From: Sphaerothrix gracilis
GTDB taxonomy: Bacteria; Cyanobacteriota; Cyanobacteriia; Phormidesmidales; Phormidesmidaceae
Direction of reading: 5' to 3'
Assembly: GCF_030405905.1 (NCBI RefSeq)
Contig: NZ_JASATW010000002.1
Location: 186,001-250,000, forward strand
DNA length: 64,000 bases
The notes under the pieces are model-generated. The model did no database searches and was not told the DNA's origin. It saw nothing but the letters and a program-made list of their open reading frames with translations. Below, one piece after another: positions 16,443 through 25,777 of this stretch (position 1 is the stretch's first letter; each line of letters begins with the position of its first letter). The position numbers were made by a program, and so were the translations under genes.

Positions 16443-18944
16443 ATGACTTTTGATCCAATCCTGAATCTCGCCAACCTCGATGGCAATAATGGCTTTGTAA
16501 TTGACGGGATAGATGCCAATGATGGGGGCCAGGTTGTCAGCGAAGCCGGAGATATTAACGGTGACGGTATCGACGATATTTTGATTGGCGCTAGCGGGGG
16601 GGACCCCAACGGCAATTCTCTAGCCGGGGAAAGCTATGTCGTCTTTGGCCGCCCTCAAGGCTTTGGTACGAGTCTCAACTTGGCTGACCTTAACGGCAGC
16701 AATGGTTTTGTTCTCAATGGCGTAGGGCCGGGCGATCGCTCTGGTAATTCTGTCAGCAGCCTGGGCGACATCAACGGCGATGGTTTTGACGACCTGATTA
16801 TTGGCGCTTTCAATGCTGATGCTAATGGCAACGCAAACGCAGGGGAGAGCTATGTGGTCTTCGGTAGCAGTCAGAGCTTTGACGCTAGCCTAGATTTGGC
16901 GGCGCTCAATGGTAGTAATGGCTTTGCGCTCTCAGGGATTGCTGCCTTTGACCTCTCAGGCATTTCTGTGAGCGGCGCAGGCGACATCAATGGCGATGAC
17001 ATCGACGATCTGATTATTGGCGCGAGTGGAGCCAATATCAGCAGCGCTGGAGAAAGCTACGTCGTCTTCGGTAGCAGTCAGGGTTTCGGTACCAACTTCA
17101 ACCTCGCTAATCTCAATGGCAGCAACGGCTTTACCCTCATAGGAGTTGATCCGGGTGACCAGTCAGGGCGCTCTGTCAGCGGCGCGGGCGACGTCAACGG
17201 CGACGGCATTGACGATCTGATTGTCGGTGCCCGTAGCGCTGACCCCAATGGCAGTCTGTCGGGAGAGAGCTATGTGGTCTTTGGCCGCAGCCAGGGCTTT
17301 GGCTCCACGCTTGACTTAGCCGCACTCAACGGCAACAACGGTTTTGTGATCAACGGCGTTGCCGCAGACGATCAGTCAGGAATTGCTGTCAGCGGGGCCG
17401 GCGACATCAACGGGGATGGTCTAGCAGATGTTGTCATCAGCTCTCCTCTAGCAGATCCAAGTGGCAAGTCCAATGCAGGTGCGAGCTATGTGGTCTACGG
17501 CAGCGATCAGGGCTTTAATGCCAGCCTGGAACTGGCTGATTTAGACGGCAGCAACGGCTTTGTGATTGAGGGGATTAGTCCCGGGAATTTGCTGGCATCT
17601 GCTGTCGATAAGGCGGGTGATATTAACGGCGATGGGGTTGATGATCTGATCTTAGGGAACAGCAGTGCTGATCCTAACGGTCAGGGCAATGCGGGTGAGA
17701 GCTATGTCATCTTTGGCAATCCGCTAGGATTTGGCTCTAGCTTGGATCTGACCACCCTCAATGGCAGTAACGGCTTCGTGATTGAAGGGGTGGTTCCGGG
17801 TGATGTTGCTGGCGGCAGCGTCAGCGGCGCTGGCGATGTCAACGGGGACGGAATTGACGATCTGATTGTCGGCTCTAGCGCTAACGCCAACGGCTTAGTG
17901 AATTCAGGTCGGAGCTATGTTATCTTCGGTCGTCAATCCAGTCAGGCGGTACCCCTGGTTAAGGGTGAACCAGCGACTATTTATGTCGATGACAGCAATA
18001 CCATTGTTGGCAATGCTTTCCAAGCAGGAGAAACATACGGCGGTGAACTGTTCAGCAATACTGATGGCACGGCTAATGCTGACGATGTCATTCAGGGAAC
18101 TGCTGGGGATGATGACATCTGGGCTGGCTCAGAAGGCAGCGACATTATTGACGGTGGCGCCGGTAACGACACCATCGGCTTCGGATCTGGGGATGCCTGC
18201 GTGATCGCCGGGACAGGAGATGATTTTGTCTACGGCGTTGAGGCTGGCGGCGGCAGCAACATCATTGATTTAGGAACCGGAAACAACCAATTCTGGGCTG
18301 CTGCGGGTGACCACACCATTACCAGTGCAGGCAATGGCAACAATCAGATTGGCATTGGTCTAGGGGATGATGACGTCACTACCGGAGACGGCGACGATTT
18401 TGTCTACAGCGTTGACGGTGGGGGCGGCCAAAATAGCCTCGATCTAGGCAATGGTGACAATAGCATTTGGGTTGAAGGGGGCAGCTACGATATTGTCACG
18501 GGTACTGGGGCCGATGCGATTGGCTTAGGAACGGGTAACGATACGGTGAGAGCCGGTGACGGTGACAACGTTATCTATACGGTCGAGGCGGCGACGGCAG
18601 GGGATAAAGATATCCTCACTGGCTCAGGCAGTGACTATATTCAAACCGGGGCAGGCAGCGATCGCCTTGATGGCGGCTTAGGCAGCCTCAACACCCTCAT
18701 TGGCGGCGGCGGCGTAGACACCTTTGTGATGCGCGACGGCACCTATAACTATATTGAGGACTTTGAAATCGGCACTGATGCGATCGAGCTAGCAGGGCTG
18801 GCATTTGCTGAGCTGAGCTTTAGTCAAGGTACCGGAGATGCAAGTACCGATGCCTTTATTAGCGTCAACGATACGATTGTGCTGCAGGCAGCCAATACGG
18901 ATGTCACAGCGCTTAACAACGTGAATAACTTTATCCCAGCGTAA
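16443..18944 (+). CDS. FG-GAP beta-propeller with RTX-like C-terminus
   Basis: This is an 833-aa, very acidic, probably secreted calcium-binding protein. Residues 1-500 hold seven consecutive FG-GAP/integrin-alpha units of about 64-70 residues, each with a GD[IV]NGD-type Ca-loop followed by DDLIIGA and a SYVVFG strand; the first loop is at residues 36-49. Seven units fit one closed seven-blade propeller. Residues 540-760 carry glycine/aspartate-rich loops (GTAGDDDIWAGSEGSDIIDGGAGNDT, GDGDDFVY) related to RTX repeats, and the end (YIEDFEIGTDAIELAGL) resembles the haemolysin/serralysin C-terminal region. No N-terminal signal peptide is visible, so type I secretion is likely. The ligand is unknown; surface adhesion is plausible. 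Confidence 0.9.
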   Translation: MTFDPILNLANLDGNNGFVIDGIDANDGGQVVSEAGDINGDGIDDILIGASGGDPNGNSLAGESYVVFGRPQGFGTSLNLADLNGSNGFVLNGVGPGDRSGNSVSSLGDINGDGFDDLIIGAFNADANGNANAGESYVVFGSSQSFDASLDLAALNGSNGFALSGIAAFDLSGISVSGAGDINGDDIDDLIIGASGANISSAGESYVVFGSSQGFGTNFNLANLNGSNGFTLIGVDPGDQSGRSVSGAGDVNGDGIDDLIVGARSADPNGSLSGESYVVFGRSQGFGSTLDLAALNGNNGFVINGVAADDQSGIAVSGAGDINGDGLADVVISSPLADPSGKSNAGASYVVYGSDQGFNASLELADLDGSNGFVIEGISPGNLLASAVDKAGDINGDGVDDLILGNSSADPNGQGNAGESYVIFGNPLGFGSSLDLTTLNGSNGFVIEGVVPGDVAGGSVSGAGDVNGDGIDDLIVGSSANANGLVNSGRSYVIFGRQSSQAVPLVKGEPATIYVDDSNTIVGNAFQAGETYGGELFSNTDGTANADDVIQGTAGDDDIWAGSEGSDIIDGGAGNDTIGFGSGDACVIAGTGDDFVYGVEAGGGSNIIDLGTGNNQFWAAAGDHTITSAGNGNNQIGIGLGDDDVTTGDGDDFVYSVDGGGGQNSLDLGNGDNSIWVEGGSYDIVTGTGADAIGLGTGNDTVRAGDGDNVIYTVEAATAGDKDILTGSGSDYIQTGAGSDRLDGGLGSLNTLIGGGGVDTFVMRDGTYNYIEDFEIGTDAIELAGLAFAELSFSQGTGDASTDAFISVNDTIVLQAANTDVTALNNVNNFIPA
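16465..17945 (+). repeat. seven tandem FG-GAP repeat units (about 190-210 bp each)
   Basis: In-frame direct repeats begin with a codon block for LNGSNGFV and contain a conserved GGCGACATCAACGGCGATGG-like segment encoding the Ca-binding loop. Copies are similar but not identical, so expansion or contraction by recombination is possible. Confidence 0.85.
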
Positions 18945-19146
18945 TTTCGATGCCCGCTCAGCGCTGTTGCTAGCAACAAGGACTGGGCTGCTGCGATCGC
19001 GGCAGCCCAGTCTGATGCCTGCCCTAGAGATGGGTCTAGGCGGAGCAATTTCTTTCAAATTGCATAGAATCTGCCGATCATTCCCCGATACTATGAGGTG
19101 GAAGCGCATTTTACATGCGGATTCTGTTGCTAAGCTGAGGCCAAAC

Positions 19147-20301
19147 GTGCTGCTCTCTAAAGGGTTTGAAGTTGAGATCTATACTGGGACACCTGCCGGG
19201 GAAGTGGTGGGACTCTCAGATCGCATCGTCAGCGACTTGGACGGATTTGTACGCGAACCTGACAGCCGCAATGTCGAGTACACAACGGCCCCTCTGTATC
19301 AGTATGAGCAGCTTCTCTGCGCCCTGGTTAGACCCCGGCAGCGGCTGAGAGCCTATCTGCAGCAGCTTGGAGACTATACTCTGATTCCGGGCAGCACCTT
19401 ATCTTTGGGCGGCAGCGATCGCTTTTATCGCTCTGACCCCAGCAATCCTTATCACACCTACATTGAGCACACCTACGGCACCAAGGTCGTTACAGCCAGC
19501 ATCCATATCAATATCGGCATTGCTGATCTAGACGTCCTCATGCGAGCCTGCCGTCTGGTGCGGGTAGAGGCTCCCCTCTATCTGGCACTGACTGCCTCTT
19601 CCCCTTTTCTGCTGGGACGCCCCACCGGGCATCACTCCACCCGCTGGCACGTATTCCCTAAAACGCCGCCTCAAGTCCCCCTGTTTGAAAGCCACGCTCA
19701 CTTCGTCCGCTGGACGGAAGAACAGCTTGCCAGCGGTGGCATGAAAAATGTCAGGCACCTTTGGAGTTCGGTGCGCCCCAACGGCGATCGCCGTCCCTAT
19801 AATCTCAATCGCTTAGAGCTGAGAATTTGCGACCTGGTAGTCGATCCAATCTCCCTTTTAGCCGTAACCGCTTTGTTAGAGGCCCGGCTGCTGCAGCTCA
19901 TGGCAGATCCGAGCCTAGATCCTTTAACTCAGAGCCAGCTCCCTGAGCGCGATCGCGCCCAAACCCTAATCGAAATCACAGACAGCAACGAAACTGCTGC
20001 CGCCCACCGCAGTCTAGAAGCTGAGCTACGCCACTGGCAGAGCGGCCAAAAGATCTTAGCGGCCGACTGGATTCGAGAACTCTACGAACAAGTGTGGCCG
20101 ATGGCCAAGCAGCAGGGAATTGCCTGCTTCTTGCTGCCCCTGAAAAAAATCCTGCGCCAGGGCAATGAAGCCCAGCAGTGGATTGAGCAATACAACCGAG
20201 GACAAGACTGTCAGACAATTCTCAAGCAGGCGATCGCGGCCACTGAACAGCAGGAAGGCGCTTTAGAAACCGATCTGCTCTGCCAGCCTGTTGCCGCCTA
20301 A
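19147..20301 (+). CDS. gshA: glutamate-cysteine ligase, cyanobacterial type
   Basis: GshA makes gamma-glutamylcysteine from glutamate, cysteine and ATP, the first step of glutathione synthesis. The 384 residues match the cyanobacterial GshA family throughout: LLSKGFEVEIYTGTPAGE at the start, FVREPDSRNVEYTTAP (binding region), GSTLSLGGSDRFYRSDP, TYGTKVVTASIHINIG and HLWSSVRPNGDRRPY. The frame is open back to 18967, but homologues begin at LLSKGFE, so I place the start at the GTG at 19147, with GAGG about six bases upstream. The gene stands alone. Confidence 0.93.
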   Translation: MLLSKGFEVEIYTGTPAGEVVGLSDRIVSDLDGFVREPDSRNVEYTTAPLYQYEQLLCALVRPRQRLRAYLQQLGDYTLIPGSTLSLGGSDRFYRSDPSNPYHTYIEHTYGTKVVTASIHINIGIADLDVLMRACRLVRVEAPLYLALTASSPFLLGRPTGHHSTRWHVFPKTPPQVPLFESHAHFVRWTEEQLASGGMKNVRHLWSSVRPNGDRRPYNLNRLELRICDLVVDPISLLAVTALLEARLLQLMADPSLDPLTQSQLPERDRAQTLIEITDSNETAAAHRSLEAELRHWQSGQKILAADWIRELYEQVWPMAKQQGIACFLLPLKKILRQGNEAQQWIEQYNRGQDCQTILKQAIAATEQQEGALETDLLCQPVAA

Positions 20302-20307
20302 AAAACT

Positions 20308-20328
20308 GAAGGACTGATGAGTCCCTTC
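20308..20328. terminator. stem-loop after gshA
   Basis: GAAGGACT and AGTCCCTTC pair around a GATG loop with one bulged C. On the minus strand the hairpin is followed by a T-run (complement of the AAAAAA before it); on the plus strand there is no T-tract. A second hairpin, TAAAGCAG/CTGCTTTA, lies at 20407-20429. Either may end the gshA message. Confidence 0.35.
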
Positions 20329-20530
20329 CCAGCGCTGATGGAACTGTGCTCAGCCGCGATGACTGCGATCAGCTTCCGTACCGCCTCTAGATAGGCGCTA
20401 GTCACCTAAAGCAGCATGATTCTGCTTTAAACTGCGATCGATAGCGAATCCTGATAGATGTCTTTAAGGAAACAAATCTGTCTGTCGCCTGTCTTCGTCT
20501 TGCTCCCCTTTGATACAGACTGCCGTTGGA

Positions 20531-21007
20531 ATGCCCAAAGTTGTTCTAGTTAATCCTCTAATTCCGCCTAATACAGGCAATATTGCGCGAACCTGTGCCG
20601 CTACCGGCACGGAGCTACATCTGGTAGGCCCCTTAGGCTTTGATCTCAGCGATCGCTACCTGAAGCGGGCCGGGCTGGATTATTGGCCCTATGTGAACTT
20701 AAAAACTCACAGTTCTTTCGCGGCCTTTACAGGCTATTGCCAGCAGCAAGCGCCCGGACGCTGGATTGGTTTCAGCACTTCAGGACGATGCAGCTATACT
20801 CGTATCTGTTTTGAGCCAACTGACTGGCTACTATTCGGCAGCGAAACTCAAGGACTAGCTCAGGAGATTCTGCACAGCTGTCATCAGGTTGCTCGTATTC
20901 CGATGGCTGAGAAGAGAGTCCGCAGCCTCAATCTCTCTGTCAGCGTAGCGATTGGGCTGTTTGAGTCTTTGCGCCAGCTCGATCAGTTGTCGCTTGAGCC
21001 AGAGTAA
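20531..21007 (+). CDS. trmL: tRNA (cytidine(34)-2'-O)-methyltransferase TrmL
   Basis: TrmL 2'-O-methylates the wobble nucleotide of leucine tRNAs. This is a 158-aa SPOUT protein with the N-terminal VVLVNPLIPPNTGNIARTCAATG motif, LLFGSETQGL (motif 2) and RSLNLSVSVAIGLFE (motif 3), all as in TrmL. The start at ATG 20531 (MPKVVLVNP) is preferred over an upstream TTG at 20510. Length is typical. Confidence 0.94.
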   Translation: MPKVVLVNPLIPPNTGNIARTCAATGTELHLVGPLGFDLSDRYLKRAGLDYWPYVNLKTHSSFAAFTGYCQQQAPGRWIGFSTSGRCSYTRICFEPTDWLLFGSETQGLAQEILHSCHQVARIPMAEKRVRSLNLSVSVAIGLFESLRQLDQLSLEPE

Positions 21008-21687
21008 TGTCTGAGATAGATCTGCTTCAACTTTTTCCTTTAGCCGTCTCCCAGAAACAGACTGACTAACTAAGTGGGTGTCATTGTTGGCCTGGCTTAA
21101 CCACTCTATTTATATATGTTCATTAATCTGCAGCAGAGTCGGCACAGAACTGAGGAGACAGTTTGTAGTCATAAGCAATACCAAAAAAGCAATAATTTCA
21201 TAAGAAATTTCTATAGACTTCCGGAAGTTGGGAAGTTTTCCTGAAAACCGTTTAGAAAGAAGTTTCTGCTTTTAGGCTCAATTCAAGCTATCAATGTGTC
21301 TACATTGGGAAAGCCTTGATTGACGGGTAAACTAAACGGGCTAGCGATAGTGTCACTACTTTTGGAGTCAAGTCCAAGATGCTCAAAGCGCTGGCTGGTG
21401 GGTCTTGCAGGAATCAAGTGGGGAGCATCTTCCTTCAATTAAACCCATATATATAAAGTGAAAGAATCCGTCTATTTTTTTAGAAAGCTTGAACTTCTTT
21501 GAAACTGCGGACTCGAATCCACTCAACAAAATTCAGCAATGGGTTGGGGATTGAATTTTTCGTTAACTCGTGTAAACTTGCCTAAGTTAGGCTAGCAAGG
21601 TAATGTTACTTAGTCAGAATCGTAGTACAACGGTTTTGCCATTTCCTTGCCAAGAGTATGCGCCAAAATTGATTTTTGGTAGTGCAT
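21008..21687 (+). promoter_or_regulatory. 680-bp palindrome-rich leader of the LysM/M23 gene
   Basis: This is the longest non-coding stretch in the window. It contains several symmetric elements: a 12-bp palindrome ACTTCCGGAAGT (21217-21228), a 9-bp inverted repeat AAGATGCTC/GAGCATCTT (21376-21384 with 21423-21431) enclosing 38 bases, and GCCTAAGTTAGGC (21580-21592) flanked by CTTG and CAAG. Such density suggests operators or a structured 5' leader. I looked for the c-di-AMP (ydaO) riboswitch, which regulates cell-wall hydrolases, and did not find its conserved core. Confidence 0.45.
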
Positions 21688-23967
21688 ATGGCTCAGTTGA
21701 GCCAGATTGTTATCCGAACAACAGTTGAACGCTGGTCATTAGGAGGTCGTTCCTTGAAACGAGCATTTCCACAGGAACCCGTATCTGACTCATATCATTC
21801 GCCCTGCTTGGGCAAAGTTTTTGAGCAAGAGGGGCAAGGGGTTACAGGAAGCCAACGCAGAGTCCGTAGATCTGCTGCCATGATTGGCCTAGCCCTCTCA
21901 ATGGGGGCGTCGGGAGCGCTGCTGCCTCGCCAAGATCACGCGACAGCGGCAGATGTTCCTGCAGCCAAGCTCTCTACTCCAACCACGCCGCTGGCCTTGC
22001 GTATCGCATCGATACCGGGACTAAGCGCTGCAGTGGCAATGGCTGCCCCCCAAGCTACCGCGTATCACACTGTCGCAGCCGGGCAAACCCTCTGGCAGAT
22101 TGCCCAGATTCATGGGGTGAACGTTGAGACAATTGAGTCGGCTAATGGCGTTACTCAGGATACCGTTCTACAGGTAGGCCAGGTTTTACGGGTTCCAGCC
22201 AATGAAGCAAGTTCTTCTCCGACAACTTTGGAGATTGCCCTAGCGGGCGAAGCACCTCAGCTTTCCCAGGCTCAAGTCCTGAGCGCTGCAGCCGAACAGG
22301 ACGAGCAGCTCAAGGTTCAGCAGGAAGCTTCGCTGCAGAACCTTAACCAAAAGCGGGATGAGCTGAGTTCTGCGTTAACTCAGGTAGAGTCTGAGGTTCA
22401 GCCTGTCTCTGAGATCAGAGTCCAGACGGGAGAGCCTATTGTTGCCAAGTTTTCTTCAGAAAGCGCCGCCTCAGCGGAAGCTTCCACCAGTGGTGAGGAG
22501 ATTGCTAAGCACCCTGGTCGCTTAGAGTCAGTTTCCTCGGTGATAGAGGCCGCGGAGCCGGATATGGCGCTGCCTGCTGTAATTGCGGAAGATGAGGCTG
22601 AACGGCTTTCTGTTAGTCCTTCCTTACCGCTGCCAGCCGAGGTTGAGAGCCAGGCAAGCGATCGCAGCGCCGAAAATCTATCAGAGCCAACTGCCGACCC
22701 CCTAGCTGCTGTTCCTACTCAGCCTTCGTCGGTTGATCTAGAAGCCTTTTCAGAAACTACCCCAGAAACTACCTCAGCGGTTTCTGCGGTGACAGATGAG
22801 CTGCCCGTACCAGTGGCAATTATGCCAACAGCAGCTCAAACTTATGAAGTTCGCTCTGGTGATACGGTCGCTTCAATTGCCGAAAGCTACGACATATCGG
22901 CTACCGAGCTAGCTAGATTTAACGGCATTGCCGATCCAAACTTCATTGTTGCAGGCAGCGTTTTAGCGGTGCCCCGGGTTAGCCTGAATACCTCATCTGA
23001 CCTGACGGCGGCTGTTCCCTCGGTGTTTCAACCTGAAGCCACAACAACCGATGAGGCAGAGCCAAGACTCGCCCGCCTACAGGCAACGGTTGTGCGCCGT
23101 GTTGATCCAGCTGAAGTGCTAGGTAAGCTACAGCGTCAACCTTCGGTGGCCGAAGTAGCGGCAGCCGCTGCTACCACAGAAACCACTGCTGCAGCAACAG
23201 CTGAATTGACCACAGAGCTAGCCGTCGAGACGAGTGATCCCTATGTCTCCAATCTGCTAGCTGATGTCGAAGCTACTCGTCAACTGCAAGCAGCGCCAGA
23301 GTCCGCGCAGCCTGAAACAACCGAAGTCGCTTTAGGTGGCGTTGAGTCTCCGACTCGCGCAGTTGTGCCGCTCAATCCTGAGTTCAGCACTCAAACTACA
23401 GAGCCGGAAGCGTCCTCATTTCCGTCTTCACTGCCCCAGGCTGAGCAAGCACAGCTTTTCGCGGCTGCGCCCTTAGGGTCTGAAGCCTATGCCCCCATTA
23501 ACCCCACGCCGACAGGGCGGGTCGTGTCTCCGGCTATGCCCGCCCTGCCAGCGGCTGATGAATTCTTGCCAGAAGCGCCCAACCACTTTAACGGCTATGC
23601 TTGGCCGACAACAGGGGTTTTAACCTCTGGCTACGGTTGGCGTTGGGGCAGAATGCACCGAGGTGTTGATGTGGCTGGCCCCGTTGGTACCCCTATCATG
23701 GCGGCGGCCCCCGGCGTAGTTGAGCGTTCCGGCTGGAACTCTGGCGGCTACGGCAACCTGGTTGAGATTCGCCATCCTGACGGCAGCATGACTCGCTATG
23801 CCCACAATAGCCGTCTGATCGTGGCTGCTGGTCAGCAAGTAGCTCAAGGTCAGCAAATTGCTGAAATGGGTAGTACTGGCTACAGCACCGGACCTCACCT
23901 GCACTTTGAGATTCATCTGCCGGGCCAAGGCACCGTCAATCCAATGGCCTATTTGCCTAATCGATAG
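21688..23967 (+). CDS. LysM / M23 peptidoglycan hydrolase-like protein
   Basis: This is a 759-aa envelope protein. After a basic N-terminus (RRVRRSAAMIGLALSMGASGALLP, a late signal or anchor) come a LysM domain at about residues 125-170 (YHTVAAGQTLWQIAQIHGV), a long Ser/Ala/Glu-rich linker, a second LysM at about 384-430 (YEVRSGDTVASIAESYDI), another linker, and an M23/LytM domain at about 642-757. The M23 zinc ligands are present: HRGVD (near 656), YAHNS and HLHFEI. It could cleave peptide cross-links, or activate amidases if used NlpD-like. TTG (21676) and GTG (21682) starts lie upstream of the chosen ATG. A terminator follows. Confidence 0.9.
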   Translation: MAQLSQIVIRTTVERWSLGGRSLKRAFPQEPVSDSYHSPCLGKVFEQEGQGVTGSQRRVRRSAAMIGLALSMGASGALLPRQDHATAADVPAAKLSTPTTPLALRIASIPGLSAAVAMAAPQATAYHTVAAGQTLWQIAQIHGVNVETIESANGVTQDTVLQVGQVLRVPANEASSSPTTLEIALAGEAPQLSQAQVLSAAAEQDEQLKVQQEASLQNLNQKRDELSSALTQVESEVQPVSEIRVQTGEPIVAKFSSESAASAEASTSGEEIAKHPGRLESVSSVIEAAEPDMALPAVIAEDEAERLSVSPSLPLPAEVESQASDRSAENLSEPTADPLAAVPTQPSSVDLEAFSETTPETTSAVSAVTDELPVPVAIMPTAAQTYEVRSGDTVASIAESYDISATELARFNGIADPNFIVAGSVLAVPRVSLNTSSDLTAAVPSVFQPEATTTDEAEPRLARLQATVVRRVDPAEVLGKLQRQPSVAEVAAAAATTETTAAATAELTTELAVETSDPYVSNLLADVEATRQLQAAPESAQPETTEVALGGVESPTRAVVPLNPEFSTQTTEPEASSFPSSLPQAEQAQLFAAAPLGSEAYAPINPTPTGRVVSPAMPALPAADEFLPEAPNHFNGYAWPTTGVLTSGYGWRWGRMHRGVDVAGPVGTPIMAAAPGVVERSGWNSGGYGNLVEIRHPDGSMTRYAHNSRLIVAAGQQVAQGQQIAEMGSTGYSTGPHLHFEIHLPGQGTVNPMAYLPNR

Positions 23968-23992
23968 GCTTAAGTTTGTCTCCGCTACGTCT

Positions 23993-24042
23993 CAAGATGT
24001 TCTCTAGCCGTTCTATGGCTGAGGCATCTTGGGATGTTTTTT
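23993..24042 (+). terminator. terminator after the LysM/M23 gene
   Basis: CAAGATG (23993-23999) pairs with CATCTTG (24025-24031); inside, AGCC pairs with GGCT. TTTTTT follows at 24037-24042. Confidence 0.65.
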
Positions 24043-24170
24043 CCAAATGGCAGCGATTGGACAAAAACAGGCTTTTTTCTCGGATTCCGGCATTTAAGCG
24101 TCTGCTTTTATGCTAAATTTTAAAACTGTGTGATTGGTTCAGGCCTTTATTGATCGGTCACGTATTATTT

Positions 24171-24242
24171 GGCTCAGTAGCTCAGTGGTAGAGCAGGGGA
24201 CTCATAAGCCCTTGGTCGCGTGTTCAAATCACGCCTGAGCCA
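24171..24242 (+). tRNA. tRNA-Met (CAU anticodon, elongator type)
   Basis: The acceptor arms GGCTCAG and CTGAGCC pair perfectly, discriminator A. The D-arm is GCTCAGTGGTAGAGC, the anticodon loop CTCATAA with CAT, and the T-arm GCGTGTTCAAATCACGC. A CAU anticodon could also be the lysidine-modified Ile2 tRNA; the loop context CTCATAA matches elongator Met better. It is not the initiator, which would have a 1-72 mismatch. CCA is not encoded. Confidence 0.9.
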
Positions 24243-24443
24243 TTTATGAAATAAGCGTTTGCCTCTTGTATAGCTGCAGCCCTGAAGGAGCAGCTAATCT
24301 CCCTGAAGGCGAAATCATTACGAGTATGATATGCTCTAAAGAGCAAATGTTAACTTTTTTGTCTTCTGGTGATATAGCCTGCTAAGACAATCCAGCTTGG
24401 TTAATCCCCTATTGAGACGCAAGTATTCTAGGAGAGTGAACTC

Positions 24444-25049
24444 ATGACTTATCAGGCAGACGGTTGCCTACGTGTCGGCCAAGAAGCTCCTGACTTCACG
24501 GCAACTGCTGTAGTCGATCAGGAATTTAAAACAATCAAACTGTCCGACTATCGCGGTAAGTACGTTGTTCTGTTCTTCTATCCGCTCGATTTTACTTTTG
24601 TTTGTCCGACTGAAATTACGGCTTTCAGCGATCGCCACGGTGAGTTCAAAGACATCAATACTGAGATTTTAGGCGTTTCAGTAGATAGCGAGTTTTCGCA
24701 CCTAGCCTGGATTCAAACCGAGCGCAAGGCGGGGGGAGTTGGCGATCTGGAGTATCCACTGGTTTCTGACATCAAAAAAGAAATTAGCAGCGCCTACAAT
24801 GTGCTGGATCCAGATGCCGGGGTGGCCCTGCGGGGACTGTTCATCATCGACAAAGACGGTATTGTGCAGCATTCAACCATCAACAACCTTTCCTTTGGGC
24901 GCAACGTAGATGAAACGCTGCGCGTGCTGCAGGCAGTTCAGTATGTGCAGTCTCATCCAGACGAGGTATGCCCTGCTGGCTGGCAGCCCGGTGAAAAGAC
25001 GATGAATCCCGACCCGGTCAAGTCTAGAGAGTTTTTCGCCGCCGTCTAG
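24444..25049 (+). CDS. typical 2-Cys peroxiredoxin
   Basis: It reduces hydrogen peroxide and alkyl hydroperoxides using thioredoxin as electron donor, and is a main peroxidase of cyanobacteria and chloroplasts. Of 201 residues, the peroxidatic cysteine is C54 in FTFVCPTE and the resolving cysteine C176 in DEVCPAGWQPGEKTM. Both the GGVGDLEYP-type loop and a C-terminal YF-like extension (REFFAAV) are recognisable, features linked to sensitivity to over-oxidation. GGAGAG precedes the ATG. A second peroxiredoxin-like gene lies 117 bases downstream. Confidence 0.96.
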   Translation: MTYQADGCLRVGQEAPDFTATAVVDQEFKTIKLSDYRGKYVVLFFYPLDFTFVCPTEITAFSDRHGEFKDINTEILGVSVDSEFSHLAWIQTERKAGGVGDLEYPLVSDIKKEISSAYNVLDPDAGVALRGLFIIDKDGIVQHSTINNLSFGRNVDETLRVLQAVQYVQSHPDEVCPAGWQPGEKTMNPDPVKSREFFAAV

Positions 25050-25166
25050 CTGAGACTAGCTACGGATAAGCATGACTGGGGTTCTGTCATGATCTGCTTT
25101 AGAGGCAGTGATTTTCAGAACCTCTTTGCTTTAAAGTGCTGATATGCTGAGTCCCAACCGGAATTT

Positions 25167-25700
25167 ATGCTGACCTCTACAGATTTTAGCGGCCTAATCA
25201 ATCAGCGATTTTTCAAAAACTTTTTGCCGATTCCAGCCCACAGCTCTTTGGCGATCGGCGATCGCGCTCCTGATTTTCACCTGCTGCATGTCCAGTCTCA
25301 AGAGATGCTGACCCTGTCAGACTATTGGGGCCGGCAGCCTGTGGTCTTAGCTTTTACCCGTATCTTTACGGAGAATCAGTACTGCCCCCTGTGCTTTCCC
25401 CATATTGTGGCGCTCAACAAGGCTTACAAACGGCTGCAGGCTAAAGGGGCGGCTGTTTTAATGATTACCAGCACTGATAACCGTCAAAGCCAGATTGTGC
25501 AGCAGGATTTAGGTTTAGAAGTGCCTTTGTTGAGCAATCCTAGCTGTCAGGTCTTTCGCCAGTACGGCACCGGGCAGGCTCTAGGGGCACCCTTACCGGC
25601 CCAGTTTGTGTTGAATTCACAGGGCTACATTGTCTATCGTCATCTATTTTCATTTTTAGATGCCAATGCCAGCCTGGAGCGGCTGCTCAAGTATCTTTAA
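25167..25700 (+). CDS. peroxiredoxin-like redoxin (AhpC/TSA family)
   Basis: This 177-aa thioredoxin-fold protein has the segment IGDRAPDFHLLHVQSQEMLTLSDYWGRQPVVLAFTR and a CxxC at the peroxidatic position (NQYCPLCFPHIVAL). That resembles PrxQ-type or AhpC/TSA-like redoxins rather than the 2-Cys enzyme before it. A substrate peroxidase role is likely but the exact subfamily is uncertain. It is same-strand with the 2-Cys gene and may share its message. Confidence 0.85.
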   Translation: MLTSTDFSGLINQRFFKNFLPIPAHSSLAIGDRAPDFHLLHVQSQEMLTLSDYWGRQPVVLAFTRIFTENQYCPLCFPHIVALNKAYKRLQAKGAAVLMITSTDNRQSQIVQQDLGLEVPLLSNPSCQVFRQYGTGQALGAPLPAQFVLNSQGYIVYRHLFSFLDANASLERLLKYL

Positions 25701-25777
25701 TCGCCAGACGATCGCCTACTTTTGCCTGACGACTGTTGCGGTTGGAAAGTTTTTGCAAACTAAACCCCTAGCTTTAT

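Noticed and set aside
20311..20328. Hammerhead-ribozyme-like CTGATGA core after gshA
   Set aside because: The core is followed by TCC but no partner stem II and GAAA core were found; the segment is explained by a simple GAAGGACT/AGTCCCTTC hairpin.
21361..21440. c-di-AMP (ydaO) riboswitch in the LysM/M23 leader
   Set aside because: The genetic context is typical, but the conserved CCGGGGA...GGGGUGAA core is missing.
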